DNA of 54,131 bases from IMG/VR virus record IMGVR_UViG_3300022929_000037, positions 1-54,131 of that record; one strand, 5' to 3'. Source of the stretch: a virus. The position numbers and the translations under genes are program-made. This document shows positions 21,296-29,562 of the stretch, piece by piece. How positions within the stretch are numbered: position 1 is the first letter of the stretch; the number at the start of each line of letters is the position of its first letter. The notes below the pieces were generated by a model that worked only from the letters and a program-made list of their open reading frames with translations, was not told the origin of the DNA and ran no database searches.

Positions 21296-21478
21296 TTATT
21301 TAGATTTATCAGTGCTGTAGAAGCCACTGCCATTAAATTGAACTGCTGGCGAGCTATATACTCTAAAAAGCATAGAGTTACACTGCTCACACAAATAGCT
21401 TTTTTCTGCCTCAGAGATACCCCTGATGACATCCTGCTGAATATGACAGTCTGGACACTCGTAAGTGTAAATTGCCAC
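21296..21478 (-). CDS. FmdB-type zinc-ribbon protein, 60 aa
   Basis: Begins at GTG 21478, four bases after GGAGGGT. It has the FmdB pattern: AIYTYECPDCH at the start, CEQCN near residue 30 and the end GSGFYSTDKSK. FmdB domains are putative regulatory zinc ribbons. It follows the endolysin gene closely. Confidence 0.8.
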   Translation of the reverse strand: MAIYTYECPDCHIQQDVIRGISEAEKSYLCEQCNSMLFRVYSSPAVQFNGSGFYSTDKSK

Positions 21479-21486
21479 ACACCCTC

Positions 21487-22290
21487 CTATGGAAGTTTGA
21501 TCTTTTGACCGACTTTGATTTGATTTGCGTTAGCAAGATTGTTTAGCCTTTTAAGCTCTTGCCACGTGGTTCCGTTTGCCTTTGCAATTTTGCCAAGGGT
21601 GTCACCGCTCTTAACAGTATACACCTTGCTAGGCTTCTTGTCAACCTTCTTTGGTGTGGTCTTTGCAGCAGGCTTCTTGTATCCTACTGGCATCTTCCTA
21701 GGTGCATTATATGGGTTAGTCTTTTTCTTTTTAGGCACCTCGTGCACTGGTGCTGGCTCAACTGGGTCATCGCTCTTAGCTGCTTGCTTGGCTGTGTCTT
21801 TGATTGACTGTGCCTCATTCATTGCCTTAACAAAACTAATAGGCTCGATAAATCCCTTGCCGTCAGCGGACCATCCATGTGTTCTACCCTTCCAGACTTC
21901 TAGGTGCAAATGCCTTCCTGTTGACATCCCACTGGTTCCCATTTTACCAATGATCTGTCCAGCCGTAACCTTCTGCCCCTTCTTTACCTGGAAAGAGTTA
22001 GGAACTAGGTGTGCATATAGAGATGTGTAGTATTGTCCGTCAATAAAGTGCCTGATTATGACATAGTAGCCAAACCCACCACCTGCTGCTGTGGACTTCT
22101 GTGCCTTGAGGACACGTCCATTAGCGATAGCGTGTACGTAGATTGGATCTTTGCCAATGCCAATAATGTCTGTACCGTTGTGGTGCTTCTTAGTCTTGTG
22201 AACTGGGTGGATTCTCCAGCCCATCTTGCTGGAAATCTTCCAGTCCTTGCCATACTTTCCCTCGATGGCTTGAGTAAATTTTGCTGCCAT
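21487..22290 (-). CDS. Endolysin: M23 peptidase plus C-terminal LysM, 267 aa
   Basis: Zinc metallopeptidase that cuts peptidoglycan peptides. Zn ligands: H-x3-D (HNGTDIIG) near residue 38 and HLHLEVW near residue 126. A Lys/Pro-rich linker (about 170-220) leads to a LysM wall-binding domain ([17 protein letters not shown]). No signal peptide, so it needs a holin; candidates lie at 17893 and 34156. GGAG leader with a TATAAT box at 22317-22322. Confidence 0.85.
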   Translation of the reverse strand: MAAKFTQAIEGKYGKDWKISSKMGWRIHPVHKTKKHHNGTDIIGIGKDPIYVHAIANGRVLKAQKSTAAGGGFGYYVIIRHFIDGQYYTSLYAHLVPNSFQVKKGQKVTAGQIIGKMGTSGMSTGRHLHLEVWKGRTHGWSADGKGFIEPISFVKAMNEAQSIKDTAKQAAKSDDPVEPAPVHEVPKKKKTNPYNAPRKMPVGYKKPAAKTTPKKVDKKPSKVYTVKSGDTLGKIAKANGTTWQELKRLNNLANANQIKVGQKIKLP

Positions 22291-22316
22291 TATAAAAACT
22301 CCTTAAATATAAATCT

Positions 22317-22322
22317 ATTATA
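22317..22322 (-). promoter_or_regulatory. -10 box for the endolysin
   Basis: Minus strand TATAAT, 26 nt before ATG 22290, with GGAG in between: a normal leadered promoter in contrast to the leaderless ones. Confidence 0.5.
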
Positions 22323-22325
22323 GCA

Positions 22326-22991
22326 CTATTCTGTGCCGTCAGACATGCGTGGATTGCTTAGGTGGTGATACCAGTGTGGCATTGCATACCTGGTTCCCTC
22401 AGTTACTGGCATAATCTCATGAACGTATAGGAAGTTAGAAGGAAAAAAGACTATGCTTCCAGCTTCTGGCTTAATCTTGGTATTTGATTGCCTAAACTCT
22501 ATCTCACCACCAACGTAGTTATCGTTTAGGTAGCTAACTGTTGAGATGAGCCTGCTGCTTATACCTAGATCTTGGTGTGCAGGAAGATGGCCCTTGTCGT
22601 ATGCCTCGTATCTAAGGATACCGTCCATAGGCTCCTCTGACTTTACTGCATTTGCTGCAAACGGATATAGCTGTGTTGAGTAGTGGTGAAAAGCTTTATC
22701 TAGTGAGCCATACAATGCATCTGCAATTTGCAAAAGTTCTTGACGATAGTAGTCATGCTCTTGAATCTGGTCATGCCTCCAAATAAAAAATTTGTAATTA
22801 AATGGCTTTTCCATGTGGCTATCGTGCCATGGCCTCCAGTCATTAACTGCTGTAAAATATCCCTCATGCTCATTTTGTTTAAACCGTTCAGCAAGCTTAT
22901 CTACCAAGTCTACTATATACTCAGTATCTGGAATGATATTTTTGTAATATACTAGTCCAAGATCCTTTACTTCAAACTCTATTTGATCCAT
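22326..22991 (-). CDS. Prolyl-4-hydroxylase-like 2OG-Fe(II) oxygenase, 221 aa
   Basis: Second P4H-like enzyme. H-x-D in LPAHQDLG near residue 137, distal His in YVHEIMP, 2OG Arg in GTRYAMPHWY; the strand SYLNDNYVGGEIEF and the turn IKPEAGSIVFFPSNF match the 6562-7200 protein closely, so the two are paralogues. GGAG four bases before the ATG. It overlaps the GT60-like gene by 20 nt, giving the second hydroxylase/GT60 pair. Confidence 0.8.
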   Translation of the reverse strand: MDQIEFEVKDLGLVYYKNIIPDTEYIVDLVDKLAERFKQNEHEGYFTAVNDWRPWHDSHMEKPFNYKFFIWRHDQIQEHDYYRQELLQIADALYGSLDKAFHHYSTQLYPFAANAVKSEEPMDGILRYEAYDKGHLPAHQDLGISSRLISTVSYLNDNYVGGEIEFRQSNTKIKPEAGSIVFFPSNFLYVHEIMPVTEGTRYAMPHWYHHLSNPRMSDGTE

Positions 22992-23970
22992 TCTTCTCCT
23001 GTTTTGCTAGATATTCTATTATATCAGAAAAGGGCTGATAATATTTTCTAGCACTGACTATTGACATATAGTGATCGTGCATTCCTATTGCCTTATAAAA
23101 GTCTTCTGGTGATAATTCTGAGTCAATCTTATAGGGTCCAAGGTTATATAAAAAGAAACGTATAGTCTCATAAAGAACTTCTGGACTGTCTTCTACTGCA
23201 GCAAATTGTTTATTTTTTTCAAACTTAAATGGATTCCAGTTATGATATGCGTATACCCTCTTATATGATCTGTAGGCCTCCCAGCCCCTCATAAATATTA
23301 AATAAGACTGTAGTGGCTCGTCGTTAAACATTTTTACATCTTCTATAAAGAATAAGTTATGCTCAAAATATTCCTTGGGAGCAAAGAACAGGTCCATCGA
23401 TGTATAGTATGTTTTGACAAAGTCTTGGTGTGGAGATTTTACTAAGGGAGAACTTACATTAGTTAAAAAGTCGAGCTCTCCGTTTGGCTCTATAGAGTAA
23501 TCAAACTGCGTTATGTGGTGCAGTGCCACCTCTCCATCGCTTCTACAATTGCATGGCTCTGTTACTGGAGGCTCGCTGTTTGACATTTGACAAGAGATTA
23601 CGACCTTATCGTTACCAGTTTTTAGCCTTAGCTCATTATAGTCGTCAAGAATAAAAACATCCCATCCGCTAGTAAATGTCATGTGAGCATCTATAGATAA
23701 CACATAGTCATAATTTGTTGACAGCGATGCTAGGTCATTTCTTACCTGAATTAGTCCTGGCCTTTCTGGGCCATAATCAATTATAGTAAGATTGTTGTAT
23801 ATAGATAAGTCTAGGTTGATACGCTGATGCTGAAGCCCTACAGCAAAATATATCCTTTCTGGATACGTTGCTTTGTCTATTGCTCCCTGTATTGTTCCAA
23901 TTAGTGATGGATCTTCGTATGATGGTATGATGACCAATATTGTTTTATTATTTGATAACCTTTGTTCCAT
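22972..23970 (-). CDS. GT60-family-like GlcNAc transferase, 332 aa
   Basis: Paralogue of the 5640-6560 protein: LVIIPSYEDPSLIGTI near residue 12, PERIYFAVGLQHQ, RPGLIQVRNDLASL and the sugar/metal site LSIDAHMTFTSGWD near residue 95. A Cys pair (EPCNCRSDGE) is special to this copy. Sits between a carbamoyltransferase (23-nt overlap) and the P4H-like gene (20-nt overlap), so all three are co-translated. Expected reaction: GlcNAc or similar onto a hydroxylated residue. Confidence 0.75.
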   Translation of the reverse strand: MEQRLSNNKTILVIIPSYEDPSLIGTIQGAIDKATYPERIYFAVGLQHQRINLDLSIYNNLTIIDYGPERPGLIQVRNDLASLSTNYDYVLSIDAHMTFTSGWDVFILDDYNELRLKTGNDKVVISCQMSNSEPPVTEPCNCRSDGEVALHHITQFDYSIEPNGELDFLTNVSSPLVKSPHQDFVKTYYTSMDLFFAPKEYFEHNLFFIEDVKMFNDEPLQSYLIFMRGWEAYRSYKRVYAYHNWNPFKFEKNKQFAAVEDSPEVLYETIRFFLYNLGPYKIDSELSPEDFYKAIGMHDHYMSIVSARKYYQPFSDIIEYLAKQEKNGSNRV

Positions 23971-25387
23971 ATTCTTGTTCCCATTTTATAACGTCCGCCT
24001 CATCATTAAGAAGTGGCTGGCCCTTAATATTAAGGCTAGTGTTTAGTAGTACTGGAACCCCAGTCTCTTCATAAAAACGTCTTAGGAGGGCATACAGGCC
24101 TGGATGCTGACGCTTATTTACGGTCTGAACCCTAGAAGTTCCATCCGCATGAACCACAGAAGGTATTTCACTTGGCCTCTTGCATACAAAAGTGTATTGC
24201 ATATATGGTGATGCTGCCTTCATATCAAACCAGTCATTAGCAAATTCCTCTAGAACCACTGGGGCAAATGGCCTAAACAGCTCTCTCTTCTTAATCTTAT
24301 TGACCTTATCCTTAATGTTTGGATCTCGTGGGTCTGCCAGGATACTTCTGTTGCCTAGTGCTCTTGGACCATATTCTGCCCTACCGTATACAACTGGTGC
24401 AACTCCATCAGATAGGATTGCTGCTAGTGCCTGCTCTACTGGATACTTCCTCTTAGGCATATCATATCCCAAGTATGGTCCCCTCCAGGTAAGGTGCTTT
24501 CCATAGGCTGCAGCTGCTGCTCCCAAAGAGCTTCCTGCATCTCCAGGGTTTGGCATAATCCAGACATCAGAGAACATGTCCCATAGCTTCGTATTAGCAG
24601 AAGCGTTTAGTGCACAGCCACCCATAAACACTAGGTTATGCTTGCCAGTCTTATTAACTGCAAACTCCATAAACTCCATAAGCCTTTGCTCATAGACCCT
24701 TTGAACTGCTGCTGCAATATCAAACTTATTTCTGTCATTGACCTCTTCATTCCAATCAAGAATGCCTTTGTGAAAGTTATATCTTTGACCCTTAATGCTG
24801 TCAAAGTATGAGTTTACCTTGCTGTAGTACTTGTTTGCTTTGCCATATGCTGCCATGCCCATCATGATATACTCTTCTTCGTTTGGCTTGAGCCCAAGCA
24901 GCTGTGTGAATGCAGAGTAGAAAAGACCAAAGCTAAATGGATAATTCTTTTTGTATACCTGCTTAATTCTATCGCCTTCACCAACCCAAATGGTAGAGGT
25001 ATTCCATTCTCCTATGGCATCCAATACCACAATTGTAGCATCCTGGAATCTGCTTGTGTAATAGCCTGCAGCTGCATGTGAGTAGTGGTGCTTAAATGTT
25101 TTTACTGGGAGATCTTTGAGCTCAGGATGATTGATATACCTTGGGCTGTCTCCCCCAAAGCCCCCACTAATTGCAATTCTACTTTTCTTTAATAGTGGCT
25201 TTTCATAATAGGCAATCATGTCTGGCTTGCCATATCTCAATGCATCTTCAATTAGTTTATCATTAGTAAACCAATCATTCTTTTCTTTACTATACCGCTC
25301 AGCGTGCCCAGCAAAAAGAATATTGCCGTTCTCAATTAGCGACACTGAAGCATCATGTGTTGTCTCATTAATTCCAAGAATTTTCAT
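23948..25387 (-). CDS. Second NodU/TobZ-type carbamoyltransferase, 479 aa
   Basis: Same family as 13281-14906 but shorter and clearly diverged. MKILGINETTHDASVSLIENG, metal motif HHYSHAAAGYY near residue 100, GGCALNASANTK and the C-terminal GPRALGNRSILADPRDP and DGTSRVQTVN are present, so both domains are intact. TAATG coupling to a 27-aa peptide gene upstream. It heads the GT60/P4H set, suggesting the transferred sugar or the acceptor is carbamoylated. Confidence 0.85.
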   Translation of the reverse strand: MKILGINETTHDASVSLIENGNILFAGHAERYSKEKNDWFTNDKLIEDALRYGKPDMIAYYEKPLLKKSRIAISGGFGGDSPRYINHPELKDLPVKTFKHHYSHAAAGYYTSRFQDATIVVLDAIGEWNTSTIWVGEGDRIKQVYKKNYPFSFGLFYSAFTQLLGLKPNEEEYIMMGMAAYGKANKYYSKVNSYFDSIKGQRYNFHKGILDWNEEVNDRNKFDIAAAVQRVYEQRLMEFMEFAVNKTGKHNLVFMGGCALNASANTKLWDMFSDVWIMPNPGDAGSSLGAAAAAYGKHLTWRGPYLGYDMPKRKYPVEQALAAILSDGVAPVVYGRAEYGPRALGNRSILADPRDPNIKDKVNKIKKRELFRPFAPVVLEEFANDWFDMKAASPYMQYTFVCKRPSEIPSVVHADGTSRVQTVNKRQHPGLYALLRRFYEETGVPVLLNTSLNIKGQPLLNDEADVIKWEQEYGTKVIK

Positions 25388-25470
25388 TAATAGATATACT
25401 TTCTAGGCTTAAGTGCTTTACGATTTTTCCACTTCCAAAATCGAAATTTTATTTGCTTAATTATTTTCAT
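25387..25470 (-). CDS. Strongly basic mini-peptide, 27 aa
   Basis: A 27-codon frame starting inside the end of the SGNH gene and stopping in a TAATG overlap with the carbamoyltransferase. It starts MKIIKQIKFRFWKWKNRK and is almost entirely basic and aromatic. It may be a real peptide (membrane or nucleic-acid active) or a leader that couples translation of the two large genes. No ribosome site is clear. Confidence 0.4.
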   Translation of the reverse strand: MKIIKQIKFRFWKWKNRKALKPRKYIY

Positions 25471-26269
25471 GGTATTTATTATACATTAATTCTGCAGCAT
25501 ATTTATGGAATCCAGTTCCCCAGTGGGCACCATCTTCTGCATAAAAATAGTTTGGGCTGCCATCGTCATTATCATATAGGTAGCTCTCCAGATTAAGATC
25601 GTCGAAGTTATAAAAAGTTTTAAAGTTAAACTTATTGAATATATCCCTCATTGCTGGAGAATTGTATGATGTTGATACAAGGTTTATGCCATATAATTCC
25701 ATAAGCTTTTCAAACATTGAGTATGTCTCATACAGATAAGGGGTCATGCTGTCGATTATTTCTAGAACATCCTGCGTAAAGCTAGTATTATGATATGAAT
25801 ATTTATCTGGGTTAACTACTGCATCGTAGTAGCCGTCTAATTTTTGGTGCAGCCTGATTCCCCTAAAGACATCTGGAAACATTATAAATATTGTATCTGG
25901 CTTGCCATAAGTATCTATATATCTCAGAATTAAGGATATGATGCCGTTAAAGCTTGCACCTTCCCTACCAATATTTATTGCATGTATTTCTTTGCCTATG
26001 TCTTCAGATAGCTTACTGGCTAACAGATTAGGCCAAATATTACTGTCATCGCTTATTCCAGTTCCAAAGGTATTGGAGCATCCAGCAAACAGCATGTGCA
26101 CTTTGCTGGGGTTGACAACAAACTCTTCTGACCTATACCTTAATGAGTTCAGGACAAGGCTGCTATCTCCTTGATCATTTTTAGGCATCTTACCGTCAAA
26201 GCCATACAGGCGATCCTGCTCAGTAGGACCAAACCTGTCATCGAAGTTTTTAAGATAGTTGTAGTTCAT
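25457..26269 (-). CDS. SGNH/GDSL-like hydrolase, 270 aa (copy 1)
   Basis: Ser hydrolase-like fold: block I LFAGCSNTFGTG near residue 60 (G-x-S), block II NIGREGASFNG, block III FIMFPD, and a late D-x2-H (DGAHWG) for the catalytic Asp/His. SGNH enzymes remove or transfer acyl groups on sugars or lipids. One of three tandem paralogues (25457, 26273, 27120). Cytosolic by sequence. Likely acts on an O-acylated sugar; not proven. Confidence 0.65.
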   Translation of the reverse strand: MNYNYLKNFDDRFGPTEQDRLYGFDGKMPKNDQGDSSLVLNSLRYRSEEFVVNPSKVHMLFAGCSNTFGTGISDDSNIWPNLLASKLSEDIGKEIHAINIGREGASFNGIISLILRYIDTYGKPDTIFIMFPDVFRGIRLHQKLDGYYDAVVNPDKYSYHNTSFTQDVLEIIDSMTPYLYETYSMFEKLMELYGINLVSTSYNSPAMRDIFNKFNFKTFYNFDDLNLESYLYDNDDGSPNYFYAEDGAHWGTGFHKYAAELMYNKYHENN

Positions 26270-26272
26270 TAG

Positions 26273-27133
26273 CTAGCTGCCCTTCCATGATTCAGCCCCC
26301 GTAAGCAACTCGTAGAATTTGCTTGCATAAAAATCTTGTTCTGCAATACCTGGATGGGAGTCATCCATAGCCTTAAGCATAATATCTTTATATTTACCAT
26401 TATACACTAAGCCAAACCTATAGAGGTGATCTAGAAACATGTCCTCATCTATTTGATATAAATATTTTATTTTATTTCTGCCATCATCTTTGCTTGCCCT
26501 AGCGACAGAGAAAGATCTGTCCCATGTCATTGCAAAGGCATTAATGTTATTGTTTTCTATAAAGCGAATTGCAGCCTCTACCCCGTTCCACATGTCCCTT
26601 TCTGGCTCTGGAAAAAGAATAAATAAGTAGTCTGGTTTGCCGTATCGAATAATATACTCATCGATTAAATTGATAATATCTGACATAGATGCGGAAGGCT
26701 TTCCTAGATTAAAATATCCTGATGTCTTGGTGCTATGGCTTATAGACGTATAAAGTTTGTGTGCCCATAAGAATTCTTCTGGCATAGAATCTCCAAAAGT
26801 TAAAGAACATCCAGCAAAAAGAATATGCTTTCCAGAGTGGTCTGCAGTAAACTCATCACAACGAAAGCCCTCAGAGTTAATTTTATAAAAATCTTTGCTA
26901 CTTAGCCCTAGCTTATTTAAATATTTTTTAGTTACAAAAAATCCATAGGAGTCTACCCAAGGACGTGAAACAGACTTATGAAATCGTTTTTCTGAGTTTT
27001 CTTTTTCATTTAGGCCAAGCTCCGTGAGCTCTGCTAGGATCAGTTCTTTGACCTGATCAAACTCTTTGTGGTATTTTTCATGGCGGCTCATGTAAACTTC
27101 ATTAAGCTTCTTTGGCAAGCTAAATAGGTCCAT
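26273..27133 (-). CDS. SGNH/GDSL-like hydrolase, 286 aa (copy 2)
   Basis: Start ATG 27133, with GGAGA seven bases upstream. Block I is ILFAGCSLTFGDS near residue 100, block II NLGKPSASMSD, block III LFILFPEPERD, and the catalytic end DDSHPGIAEQDFY (D-x2-H-P-G). It shares the sequence LNSEGFRCDEF-type lead-in with copy 3, so copies 2 and 3 are the closer pair. Overlaps copy 3's end by 14 nt. Confidence 0.65.
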   Translation of the reverse strand: MDLFSLPKKLNEVYMSRHEKYHKEFDQVKELILAELTELGLNEKENSEKRFHKSVSRPWVDSYGFFVTKKYLNKLGLSSKDFYKINSEGFRCDEFTADHSGKHILFAGCSLTFGDSMPEEFLWAHKLYTSISHSTKTSGYFNLGKPSASMSDIINLIDEYIIRYGKPDYLFILFPEPERDMWNGVEAAIRFIENNNINAFAMTWDRSFSVARASKDDGRNKIKYLYQIDEDMFLDHLYRFGLVYNGKYKDIMLKAMDDSHPGIAEQDFYASKFYELLTGAESWKGS

Positions 27134-28097
27134 GCAAATCTCTCCAAATATTATATGCAAAGTTATAATAAAAGTCGTGTTCTGCAATTCCTGGGTGAAC
27201 AATATCGAATGCCCTCAACATAAATTTTGCAAATTTATTATTCTTGTTAATCTTTATGAAGGTCATCATGTGGGCCTGGAGTTCTTTTTCAGCAAATTGA
27301 TATAGAGTATTATTCGTCTGCTGTCTTGGGTCAAGCCAGGGGCTTTGGTAAAACACATCATTAAAATTAGGATTTTGATCAAGGTACGCACCGCCCTTGA
27401 AAGAGTGTATGTCCCAAGAAAACATTATAAGTTTGATATTGTTTGTCTCTGCATATTGAATAAGAGCATTGTGCATTGGAAGAATTACAGAGTGCAGACT
27501 CTCTATTGGAATGCCTGCGTCAATTGACCTCTCTAGGTCTGGGAAATTAATAAAGATATATTCTGGATTTCCGTATAGCTCAATATACTTAAAGACTTGA
27601 TAATAAATATCTAAATGGTTAAATCCTGGTCCAGCAACATTGTAATATCCGCTGGTAGGAACTTGCTTACTAATAGATTTATATACCATTTTAGACCAGG
27701 TTAAGTCAATGGGTAGCCCGTCACCAAAAGTTATGGAGCATCCAGCAAACAAAATATGAAGTTTGTCGTGTGAGTCGGAGAACTCGTCGCACCTTAGCCC
27801 GTCTGAGTTTAAGTGGTAAAAATTATCTATTGTCTCGCCAAAGGTCTCAAGATTCTTTTTAGTAAAGTAAAGATTGAATGGAGACATTAAGGCTGGCATT
27901 AGCTTTGAGTATTTCTGAGACTTACTCTCATGGACTTTGCTAAGCGGAAAATTTGTTTCTATGTAGTCAAAAAGCTCTTCCGCTTTATCAAACCATTCCG
28001 TGTAGTCTTCTCCATATTGCTGGTAAAACTCCAGAGTTGACTGGGAAGGATTGAAACCACTTAAATCTTTATACGCCTTGCTCATGTTTTTGAGCAT
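27120..28097 (-). CDS. SGNH/GDSL-like hydrolase, 325 aa (copy 3)
   Basis: Block I ILFAGCSITFGDG, block II NVAGPGFNHLD, block III FINFPDLERS and end FDIVHPGIAEHDFY (Asp/His pair). Closest to copy 2. ATG 28097 (or 28085) overlaps the P4H-like gene end by 17-29 nt. Three adjacent hydrolase copies suggest different acyl positions or partners, or simply recent duplication. Confidence 0.65.
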   Translation of the reverse strand: MLKNMSKAYKDLSGFNPSQSTLEFYQQYGEDYTEWFDKAEELFDYIETNFPLSKVHESKSQKYSKLMPALMSPFNLYFTKKNLETFGETIDNFYHLNSDGLRCDEFSDSHDKLHILFAGCSITFGDGLPIDLTWSKMVYKSISKQVPTSGYYNVAGPGFNHLDIYYQVFKYIELYGNPEYIFINFPDLERSIDAGIPIESLHSVILPMHNALIQYAETNNIKLIMFSWDIHSFKGGAYLDQNPNFNDVFYQSPWLDPRQQTNNTLYQFAEKELQAHMMTFIKINKNNKFAKFMLRAFDIVHPGIAEHDFYYNFAYNIWRDLHGPI

Positions 28098-28707
28098 GTG
28101 CTACCGCATATGGGTGACGCATGCACTCCCAATCTAACTGATTGCTTAGCTGTTTCCCACCAGTAAAGTCTGGATCTGCATGGTTTGGGATGCTGGTGTG
28201 CATATACAAACAAGTATGCCTTCTTCCAGACGTTACTTCCGTAATTCCATGGATGTGTTCAGAGCCAGCACTTGGGAAGAATACTGCAGAATATTTGCGT
28301 GGCTTATACTCAAAACCCTGATTCGGGAAATAAATAACTCCACCCTCATACTCGCTTGGGTCATTAAGATAGATTATTGTGCTCCACTCAATAAAAGGTT
28401 CTGGATCTTGTGCATCCATGTGTAGTCCACCAGAGCTTCCAGCTGTCCACATAGAGCCAAATGCCTTAAAGACATATATTGGATTAACAAAACCGTTAAG
28501 CTCTTTATGAACCTCGTTTGACTTATCTCCATACTTTACAAGCAAGCTCATAATTCTATCATTATATGGAAATGCTGTTCCTCCAAACCTTTCCTCATAA
28601 TATTCTGGATACGGGTTTGTCTCAGATGGTGACATCTGCTCCTCGATCATTACAGCAGCATCTTCTGGTGTAATAAAGTTATCAATTATATGTATACGAT
28701 GCGTCAT
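28069..28707 (-). CDS. Prolyl-4-hydroxylase-like 2OG-Fe(II) oxygenase, 212 aa
   Basis: Third P4H-like enzyme. H-x-D in LHMDAQDP near residue 97 (HMD), distal His in EHIHGITEV and 2OG Arg in SGRRHTCLYM; IIYLNDPSEYEGGVIYFP and the turn YKPRKYSAVFFPS fit the P4Hc domain. GGAGGA three bases before the ATG and TATAAT at 28723-28728. The glycosyltransferase gene at 28732 lies 24 bp upstream: third hydroxylase/GT pair. Confidence 0.8.
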   Translation of the reverse strand: MTHRIHIIDNFITPEDAAVMIEEQMSPSETNPYPEYYEERFGGTAFPYNDRIMSLLVKYGDKSNEVHKELNGFVNPIYVFKAFGSMWTAGSSGGLHMDAQDPEPFIEWSTIIYLNDPSEYEGGVIYFPNQGFEYKPRKYSAVFFPSAGSEHIHGITEVTSGRRHTCLYMHTSIPNHADPDFTGGKQLSNQLDWECMRHPYAVAHAQKHEQGV

Positions 28708-28722
28708 ACTTCCTCCTCTACT

Positions 28723-28728
28723 ATTATA
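28723..28728 (-). promoter_or_regulatory. -10 box for the third P4H-like gene
   Basis: Minus strand TATAAT in the 24-bp gap after the glycosyltransferase, followed by GGAGGA and ATG 28707. Confidence 0.5.
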
Positions 28729-28731
28729 GCA

Positions 28732-29562
28732 CTAATAGATTGCCTTAACTGATCCAATAAACCTTTCTCCACCAACGTCTACAATCTTTAAATCATAAGG
28801 GTCATAGGGAACATCATCTTGCTGGTAAAAAATTGGCTTAATTAAATCTGTATCAATGCCTACGCACGTTCCCCAGGCCTTTCCAATCTCAGACTTTAAG
28901 GATTCTACAACAGAGTTATATTTATGCTCTAAAGAAAACGGAACATATAGCTCTTCCAATGGCCTGAATTCTTGTATATCATCAATAATATCTGATGGCG
29001 GGGACCATAAATCAATTTGCTTCTTGAAAATATCTAAAGATAAGTATTCATTTTCTCCGTAAAACTTAAGGTGCACTGGATAGTCTAGAGACTTTATTAA
29101 GTTGCTAGAAGAAAACAATAGCTCACTATTGGCATAAGATGTTTTTTCAAAAGTTTCTGATGTTTCATAACTGGCCTCAAGAAAATGCTTATCTTTAATG
29201 CTTAGCGATGGCTTACCATATCCAGAAATTATTCCAGGATTTTCCTTAAAAAATTCAACCAGCCTGGAGTCCCAGCCTTCTGATAAATAAATCCTGTCTG
29301 ATAGTATTAAGGTATACTCAGAGTGTATTTCTGGCATATGAATTGCGGTCTGCTTGAAGCTACACGGACTATTGAGTTTGTCCCAAAAAATATGAGAGTA
29401 TTCAAGGTTATTTAGATGAGAAAACTTATCTTTTCTAAGCATTGGGTGCTGATCATACACAGTAACGTGAACCGAACCAGATGAGGTATTAAACACATTC
29501 TCTACTATATCGAGAAGTTTTGGGTTTTTATAAGAATATATAACTACACTAATACTAATCAT
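28732..29562 (-). CDS. Glycosyltransferase, divergent GT60/GT2-like, 276 aa
   Basis: GT-A type start (ISISVVIYSYKNPKLLDIV). The landmark TLILSDRIYLSEGWDSRL near residue 95 lines up with LQLDSHYQFAPGWD and LSIDAHMTFTSGWD of the two GT60-like proteins, but the D-x-H is degenerate (SDR). VTVYDQHP also matches the region after strand 2. So it is a diverged relative, active or not. Its start overlaps the DUF6065-like gene, and it precedes the third P4H-like gene by 24 bp. Confidence 0.6.
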   Translation of the reverse strand: MISISVVIYSYKNPKLLDIVENVFNTSSGSVHVTVYDQHPMLRKDKFSHLNNLEYSHIFWDKLNSPCSFKQTAIHMPEIHSEYTLILSDRIYLSEGWDSRLVEFFKENPGIISGYGKPSLSIKDKHFLEASYETSETFEKTSYANSELLFSSSNLIKSLDYPVHLKFYGENEYLSLDIFKKQIDLWSPPSDIIDDIQEFRPLEELYVPFSLEHKYNSVVESLKSEIGKAWGTCVGIDTDLIKPIFYQQDDVPYDPYDLKIVDVGGERFIGSVKAIY

